Part shown: positions 49,401-58,400 of the stretch, piece by piece
Numbering within the stretch: the stretch's first letter is position 1
Layout of the letters: each line of letters opens with the position of its first letter
DNA from: Echinostoma caproni
Taxonomy: Eukaryota > Platyhelminthes > Trematoda > Plagiorchiida > Echinostomatidae
Assembly (NCBI GenBank): GCA_900618425.1
Contig: UZAN01039508.1
Location: forward strand, 84,023 to 148,022
Length of the DNA: 64,000 nt
Reading direction: 5' to 3'
The notes under the pieces: model-generated
Databases searched by the model: none
What the model saw: only the letters and a program-made list of their open reading frames with translations
Told to the model about the DNA's origin: nothing
Position numbers and translations under genes: made by a program

Positions 49401-52400
49401 TTAAATTCATTGTATGCCGTACCATTTTTAGCACTGGGAAACGATACTAATCCTTCATATCAGTTTAGCCTAACTTGCATCTAATAGCACTAAATAAAAT
49501 CCAAATTTTCCTTACGAAGAACATGTCTCCCTTGCTAACAGACATACCACTGGCCAGCAGCGACGAGATCACATAACCATCGAGATCGGAGTCTTCTTCC
49601 ATATCGAATACCGACACCAGATTGCTGTAATCGTTGATAATCTCGCTGAGCATGTTCACTTCTTCCGTGTAGTTTGAACAATCCGGGTGCATGTCACTAA
49701 GGAATTCTTCGATAATTGATTCGATTCTGTATGATTGAAACAAACATACTTACAGTTAAAATTATGAATTCTGTCCTGCCAGTTAAACAGTAACGAAACT
49801 CGTATAATGTTTGATTAAAAAGATAGACAGTAATTGACCTCAGGCTTTAACATTCGGCGACGGGAACAGAAAAATTAAATAATGTTTTTTTTGGCGTCAA
49901 TGATTCACATCACTTTGCCGCCCCTGATGTGATTAAAGCATACAGACTATGTAGAACTATAATAAATATTTACGAGCAAATTAAACTATACTAGCACTGA
50001 TCGTTCCGGTCGTCGAAGCTGGTCAGTACGTTTCAGCCGGTGGAGCAAATAAGGATAAATATTTCTTTTCATCAAACCAGCAAAAATTAAAGCTCAGGTA
50101 TGCGTAAAACACATTTTGGGCAACGTCATCTAGTCTTTCTGAGAGCATCGAGACCGGCCGGAGGAATCTTAGGAATGGTACCGGGTATTCACTGATACCA
50201 GTTTAAAAACAAATAGGCATCTCGAAACAGTAAATTCCATTTCCCGAGCCCAGTGGATGCGTTCACTTTGAAAACCCATCTGGATTTGTAAATCTAAAGA
50301 TCTGTTGTTTTGTTCTTACATCTGCGAAAACGGCTCAATAGCTGTGAAATTAAGTGATACAGGAAGCTTCTAGAACAAGTATATTATGGTGTATTGAGTA
50401 GATTTCTGTAGTTCTGTATTTTTTCATGCGTATTCATGAGAGAAATAATTGTTTGATTTAGGGGGGGGGGGAAGGGGGCTTCAAACTTCTTCAACAAACG
50501 TGTTCATATTTATAAGGTGTTGTAGTTTGTTTTGAACTTTTGTATAATAGAATAATGGTTTCCATGCTCGTTACATTCCTAATTGACCTGTTTCGGGATA
50601 ATAGCTTTTTGATGCACATTTTGCTCCTATTGAAATGCGATTTTGTCGGTTAAATCATAAATGACAAATAATACGTAAAAGGTAGAAATCACCACGTGGC
50701 AAACGGTTGCTAAAATGGTTAACGAATACCTGACGATGCACAGAATAATTTCTTTGCATTTACCGATTTTCCAACGGAACTGGCTCCTTGTCATCCACCG
50801 CCTCTTCGGTCGCCATTTTGTTTGCGGCGTCCAGACCAAACGCTATTACATCAGCGGCACCAGAAGTACCCTTTGGGTTAAAAAGTTTCATAAATTAACA
50901 TTTACTTCTAAAAAGGACACAGACAGTCGAGCAGATGGATTTATTGTTCTTCGTGAATGCTTGGCCAAAAACATGACATTTGTTCAAGAACAAATATTAT
51001 TGTACCTGACAGCGGAGGGATTTTGTTCAGCTATTAACAAGCAGTAAACCAAGAACAGGAGAAAACCCGGGATAGCTTTCAAGTAAAAGTCGATACAGAA
51101 AATTATTTATTCTATTGCTACAATAGTTAACTGTATCAGATTTTATATGATATCAGGTATTTATGGGGAACCTTGAAAGTTTCGAATATCAGAGACAAAG
51201 CTTCGAGAAATCGGTTTGACTGTAAACCGGCAGTTTATGGTACATTTGTTGGAATAAATTCGTTATTCGGTAGATAAAGCATAATTTAATGAACCGATGC
51301 CTTAAATCATTTTTCTCAAGGAAACGACTTCTTCATAAAGCTTAAAATAACCGCGAACTCAGGGAAGCCTCAATCGGCGAGTTTGAAGCGGAAACCCCAC
51401 TTTGCGCCTGCCAATCCCACAGGATATATTTCTTTCGCTTTTGTATTATTCCCTGTAAGAGCAAACCAAGCATTAACAAAATAGAGGTGAAACCAACGAG
51501 TTTATTGAGACTGCTTGATGAACTTTGGTGTTTTTTCTCAAATGTTGCTGATTTCGTTCAAAGGACCTCCCTGGTGCTCTTAAGTTTTATGAGATAGATG
51601 ATGCCATAAGACCAATTTTTTCAAGTTAGATGCACCACAAAATAATTTGCCTCATTCGCTTGCGAGGCTTATATGGGATCAATCCTCGGTCCACAGTTTG
51701 AAAGATTTATTTGTGATGTGTAAAAAAATATCAGAAAGCTAAACCCTGCAGGCTGTTTTTGTTTTGCCAAAAAGCCTATCAGGTGGTGAGGTAAAATAAC
51801 TCAAATACCGCGTCACGTAGTAGTCAATGCTTGAGGTCCGAGAAGGCGTTGTAATCAAGGAGAGTTCATTAGAGTACTTGCTGAACCTAAATTTTGTTCA
51901 CATAAAATTTCCTTTCCGTTGTAATATTTTGTCAATGTTTGCTGTTGCTACACGCTCGGAATCGGTGAATAAGTCCGCTTACCTTTGTCACGACAATCGG
52001 ACAGCGGTTTTGTATCATGGAGCAATATACTTGCCGTAACGTGAATCTGTCTCCCCCGACAACCAAACCACACATCGGTACCAGAACTTCCTCCTCACTC
52101 CCCACCGATTTTCCGGACTTTTGTGGTTTGCTAACGTCCGGCAGGCTTTTCTCGCCTGCAGTACGCATTCCCGTTCCCTGACTGGCGGAAATTTGCTCAG
52201 CAGCCGTGCGCTGGGTTGCCAGTGCTGTGGAGGAAACCGTTCCTGGTGCAACTTGGGTTTTACCCACCGAACTCGAACTTAGATTGACCCCAGAACCAGG
52301 TTGTGGTGCTACAGATACGCGAGTACTGCCCTCTCGTTGTAACAGAGTGGACGACTGGTTATTCAAATTACTTCCAGACTGAGTCTGCTGCTGGAGTTGG

Positions 52401-55400
52401 GTGCTTGAAGTGATGCCGGCAGATGTAGGTGCAGTTCCTCCAGCGCCCCCCGTTCCACCCATACTCTGATCCAGTGCCGGTGTGGCACAACTCCATTGTG
52501 AAATGCATCGCTCGAACCGCGCGCGCAATTCCGCTTCTTTGCCTTTGGCTTGATCCGATACACCACTGTCAACTAGAATGAAAAAGTTGTGATTCGGATC
52601 CAATGCGCGTTCTTCCACATCACTTCGGACAGTTTTATTTCCCGTTGCCCCACCAGGCCCCGCGACACCGCGATCACTCTCGTCCTGTTCTTCTTCGTCC
52701 TCTTCTGACTGATAAACAGCTGTGCCCTAGATAATAAACCAACCCAATGAAAACGCTATTTTACACCACGGTGGAAGAAAGTACTTAAAGCGTACTGTTA
52801 TTAATAGAAAATGTGAGCTATATATAGGCAAAGTAAACGTGATCTGAAAAGTAAGAAAAAAACCTCTTTTCCCTTTTGCGTCTCAGAACTACTGAGAATC
52901 CACCTCTTAAATTGAGCATTGATCCAGCGACATCAAACGATTATTGCCCTTAACACCTACAAATCGGTTTTCTTTCGTTTTTTATTTATGATTCAACAAA
53001 AAACACTGATTTAACCACCAATCGGTTGTGTCCACACATGGCTACTCTATAAGTAACATCAACATGTCTCGGGAGTCACTGTGGCAGTAAAAGTAGTCTG
53101 ATATCAGGGTCCAAAGAGTTTAGGTTAGGGAACCTAGACAATTTGAATCAAGAAATGCTACTTTCCCAAACGAATAACGGATGAGTCTCGAAAATCACTC
53201 AAACACGAAAATTGTTACGAACCTAGCGTATGTCTTTCAGCGGTTCACCTGTTGCCCAAGTGATCCACACATGGCCAGGATGGATCGGTGTTTCACCCAT
53301 CGAGTGTCCCCTAACATACGCAGATGGTTTCCAGGACCACTGAGATAACCCACAACGACAATCAGTGCTTCCACATGAAACTCATCTTCGTTGATTACAA
53401 AAGACGTTCTGGCATTACATTTCATGGTGGACCTAACCTCCCGATGCGCAACATAAAGCATTGCTATTAGGAAGATCATTGATTTAAACAGTCCATGTAA
53501 TAAGTTACACTTCTGGAGAGAACCGTGAAGATTGCAGATGATGTCATTCAGAAACACAAAACATCTAATTCGCATCCACAAACCCTCGAAAATTGAATTT
53601 GTTGTTAATCAGTTTTTCTATATGTCGCTTTGTCGGCATGCCGTTTTCGTAAACATGATCCTATAGGCCACTTGTGCCGTAAGCTAACTAGGTTGGGTTG
53701 CCCACAACAAAAAAGAACCACAACACCAACCACAAAATTTCGAGTTCGAACATCGAGATCGGATTAACCCGCTCCTATTTCCTTGGTGTAACACATGCTA
53801 TCGGTAGGGTATTTATCGTATAAATAACGTGAATCTCATTCGGGAGGAAAAGCAACAGCCAGAGAGAGAAAGTAAACATTTCCCAGGTGAATTTCATTTC
53901 ATCATATCCGCAGATGTTCACGCTTAGGGTAAACGATGCACAGATAACCCGGTTTAACCAATAACAAGTCGCACTTTCGCTTCGATCTTCAATCGTCTAT
54001 GACACTACCGGTTGCACGGACTATTTTAAACCAGTGGACGATATGCTCGGTAAAATAAAATCGGTCCTTTCCCAGGTGACAGCACTCAAATGGCATGCAT
54101 TGCTGACGGAAAAGGCCACCCTAAAACTGATCTGCTTGTTTCACCATGAACCCTTAGTCATTTGGCATAACATGTAACTATATCATTTGAACTATAAAAC
54201 AATAACGTTATCAATGGGGAGATTCAGATCTAGTGCACGTCAAATACTTTGTATCTGCGGTGCTGCATGTTGCGATCTGAATGCTGAAGTAATTATGCAA
54301 AGTGTGTGTGATACGTAATTGATATCTGACTGGAAATCGCCGTCGCTGTTTATATTGTGAAATAGTAAATGCAGGAAAGTTCGTAAAATTCAGAAACGCA
54401 AAAAAAATTCGTTTCAGTATAAAAGAATTTACTATTCAGTGCTTGTTTTCACAATTTCGTGCATTCCACATTATCTTCGACCCCCATCCGTTGTCATCAA
54501 CAGTGAATAAAACTTGCAAATGAAGTTAGTGTGTGAGTTCACCAGTTGTATCCCAGGTTTATGCATATAGTCTATTTCGATTAAATAAAACAACCGCCGT
54601 TAGTGGTTTCACTCCTTAATTGCCTGTCCTCAATCTAAGGTACGCATTTGTTTCGACAAACTGAAAACCCGAAATTCGCAGCGTAATGATAACACCAGAA
54701 ACGAGCGGAGTGAATAAATCAAGACTATTGTTTACCTCGTGCAATGCAGCTTCCAATATTTCGTTTTTGGTCACACAATCCCAGCTGGCCACACCAAACG
54801 CCATCATACGATTTCCACCGTAGGCGTCTGTGTAATCACGCACAGCCTCACCTGTGAGTTTCATCACGCCCAAGTGGAACCCACCGGTTACGATCCAGCA
54901 ACCTGTAACAGGGTAGAAAGCACAAGGGGAATATGTACGACACGCCATTATCATATGATGTACCGACTGTGATGAATAGTTCAAATACAACCCATCAATA
55001 CAATTGATAGTAAAGAAAGTTTGTTAAACGGAACAGAACATCGGGTTCTACAGCCTGTAATACCGGCACACGTAATGACTGCATAGAATAGGTGGTTTTG
55101 GACCTCGATGCAATACATGCCACTGCACAAAATCCCGCAGCACAATGTAATGCAATATTTGTGCATATGCACTTTGAAGTGACACTATTTTATACAATTA
55201 TCCAGTGAGTACTACACACCTTACTTTTATTGCGATTATCAACATGTCCAAACCAGTTTTCATAGGGCAAAGTATAATTGGTGGGTAACTAGGTAAAATA
55301 AATTACATCTATTTTGTTTTATAAAATCCCGGTGAATTCATCAATCATACCAAAGATAACTTTATGTTTTCAAAACTGCTTTTCGTAATTTCGGAAAAGT

Positions 55401-58400
55401 ATGAATGTATGACCAACTCGAATCCTCGGTGAAGCGATCAAATACCTTATACTAGATTTGCAGACTAGAGGTTGGATAAAACCATTGTGGAACCTCATGA
55501 GGTTTATTGTGATTTATTAAAAATTTGAATGCATTATGTGTCTTTCTCTCAAGTCTATCGTTTTAACTGGTCAGTTGGGATTTGGCTGACAATACCGAAA
55601 GCTGTTTCTATGAACAATACTACGGTGGGAAATACTTCGCTTACAGTCCCACCAGATCGACACCTAAGCTTCAAATAGCATCATTTTCCGTGTCAGTTTA
55701 TCGAAAACAAGCATTTAAGGCATTATGTTTGGTTATCCCTGTATTAGGAAGGTCAAGTTATAAATTTGGCGCTGCACGAGTATACAGTCGTATCACTTGT
55801 GTATGTGCGTCCAATGCAGAACATAATTCGTGTTTTGGGCAAACAGGTGCGGTTAGCTCTGAGAAAATCAACCTATACATTTTCTCAAAATACTGAGCAA
55901 TCAAATTTGTTCCCTGGGCGACTGTTGGTGGTTGACTGCAGCCAGACTGGACGGTGTTTTACTATAAGCTCTCTAGTCCGCAACTGAAGGTAGTAGCGTA
56001 GGTGAACACCGCAAGAGAACAAAACGCATAGGAAAAGAAATTCGGGATGAACGTTTTTAACTTTACCCAATTTTCGTAACGCTCAATATTTAACATTATA
56101 TTTTGGCGCCATGCTTGGGGCAGTTGGATAAATTTTGATAAAAAGATGCTCATCGGCTCATTGAAAATGCCACAAATATTTTCATTTGACATGATGATTG
56201 GCGGCTCATAGCGTCAATATGATGACAAGATGAAAAACATAGAAGCTTATTGAAGGAAAGCTTTGTCGGTTTTATACAAAACAATGGTGGGTGGATATTT
56301 ACTCAGTATAAAATCGATGAAGGTGGGTAGGGATGATATAAGTGCAGAGGAAGTGCAGATGACATATTACAGTATGTGATTATGGACTAATGTTGAGAAG
56401 TGCTGTCCGCACAATAAACAGGATCTAGGACATACCGCTTTCAGCAGCTTTCCACAACCCTTTCTTGAAGATCATCTTTAGTTTTCTTTTCTTCTCGAAA
56501 TCCGTTCCAAACACTGTGATGATCAATGTGGGTGGCTTCAAACCCCATTTTCGTTTGAGCAAGTCACGTATCACCTGATCGGTTGTGCTTCCATCCAGTT
56601 TGCAGAACTACATCAAAAGTAAGAAAACGTTCTGTAATTTGTTGTTGTACGATTAGAACGTTTCTGAAAGATTCACTAGTAACAAGTTTCATCGTTTTGT
56701 ATATCAAGACAATTTTCAAGGGCAAACAAGTGGCTATCCCCTAAGTTGGGGTAGGGGGATGTGGAAACAATGATAAACGTCAAGTGAGTATTGATGAAGT
56801 TCAAAATTATGAAAGATGAGCTAAGGTATTACCGTCGGAAAAAGCAGTTAATAAAAAAATAAATAAACCAGAAAGGTTCCTAGCATGCACTACATTTAAA
56901 CTTGATTGATGATTGTTTCTGTAGTATTTACTGTACAGTCAGTCGCCACAGATTACTACAAATTGCATTTGATCAAATCAGTGCAATAAATTTTCAGACA
57001 AATCGCAAACCATTTTCAATTTCGTGAACTAAAGTTTTCGCCCAGTTTATCCACGAAAAAAAATAGGATCAGTAAAGTTTAGAAACAGAAAGCCTCAGGG
57101 TATGGCTTCATTTAGTTAGATACAATCGACCAAAATAAGTGGGCCATTAGCAAATTGTGAAGCAGTAAACTCTGATGGGCCTAAGGGGCATTAAAAATGA
57201 CCATTCTCTGTGCTATCTATTTTCTCAATTCAAGAGCTTTGGATAGGCCAAATGATTTTTCAACAATCACTATCAAAAGCAAGAGAAACCTTGTGAGAAA
57301 TGCAAGCCTATCCGGAATTACTTTATTGAGCTATTAGGGATTAGTGTTTAATGTCAAATGTTTGTTTAAAAAGCCGTTGTCATCTATCTTGACCAAATAA
57401 GAAATCAATTGCAAATGACGTTTCACCATTCAAATGGTTCTCCTACATGAGCATGGATGTTCAGTTTCGTGCAATCCGCTCAACCAACCTAATATGCTTC
57501 TTTAAGTTGGCATTTCCGGCAACGTCATGTTTCCAGATTATGCTTATGATCACTACGATACGGATTCACTCGAAATATCGTCTGTTTATCGCCTGATTTT
57601 ATCTAGACTGTTGTGAAATAAAACTCTTAATTTTCACAAGGGCAAAACGTTTATCGAGTGCTGCATGAGTGGAGTAAGTTAAAGAGAAACTGATTCATGT
57701 TCCAATTTGGATTGGCACAAATCTGTGGAACGATCATCCGATAGGTAAGTAGGATGACACAAACAAACATTAGACAAAGAGATGCTTATTAGTCAGCTCG
57801 TCCTGATGATCTATCGATTGTTTTACCAAGCATGCTTGCTACGAAGATTGAAAAATAGGTGAATGTTGATGCATTGCCTCGAAGAAATAATATAAATAAA
57901 TAAATAAAATAAAATTCAGACCAAATTAGCGTCTATCAACATAGGGTTTTGATAGAGGACAAGCCTAAAATGAGATCTCTCCCAGTTTTTATTGGATAAT
58001 CATAAATCATGAATCCAAAATTTGTTAGTTATTCATACGAATCATGGTATTCGTTGGTTCCTCGAGGACTGTATCTCAGTGACAGGCGCCAGAATAATAA
58101 AGTCTATTGCCATGGTGCATGCATGGATGCATCTAAGAAGTCAATTCTGTCTGGTGTATGTTTTTTCATGGTTGGAAACACTGAACAAAACGTGCGTTGC
58201 CACCTGAGGGAAATATTTCATTTAATAAGTCACATATGTTTTTGGTAATTTTTATCATATGTGCATTTCAATCAAACCCAATCAAGTAGTGGTTCTAATT
58301 TGCTATCAGTCGTGTATTCGACAGGACTTAAAAACCACGAATGAAATAACGTTCGTCATTGAGTCTGATTTTGTTTCACTTTGGTCGATAAAAGCAGACC

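Noticed and set aside
53237..53581. 114-codon minus-strand frame in intron 3
   Set aside because: It has no TRPM similarity, and although in the gene's orientation it is not needed by the exon 3-4 junction, which is already in frame. Possible retroelement debris, but unplaceable.
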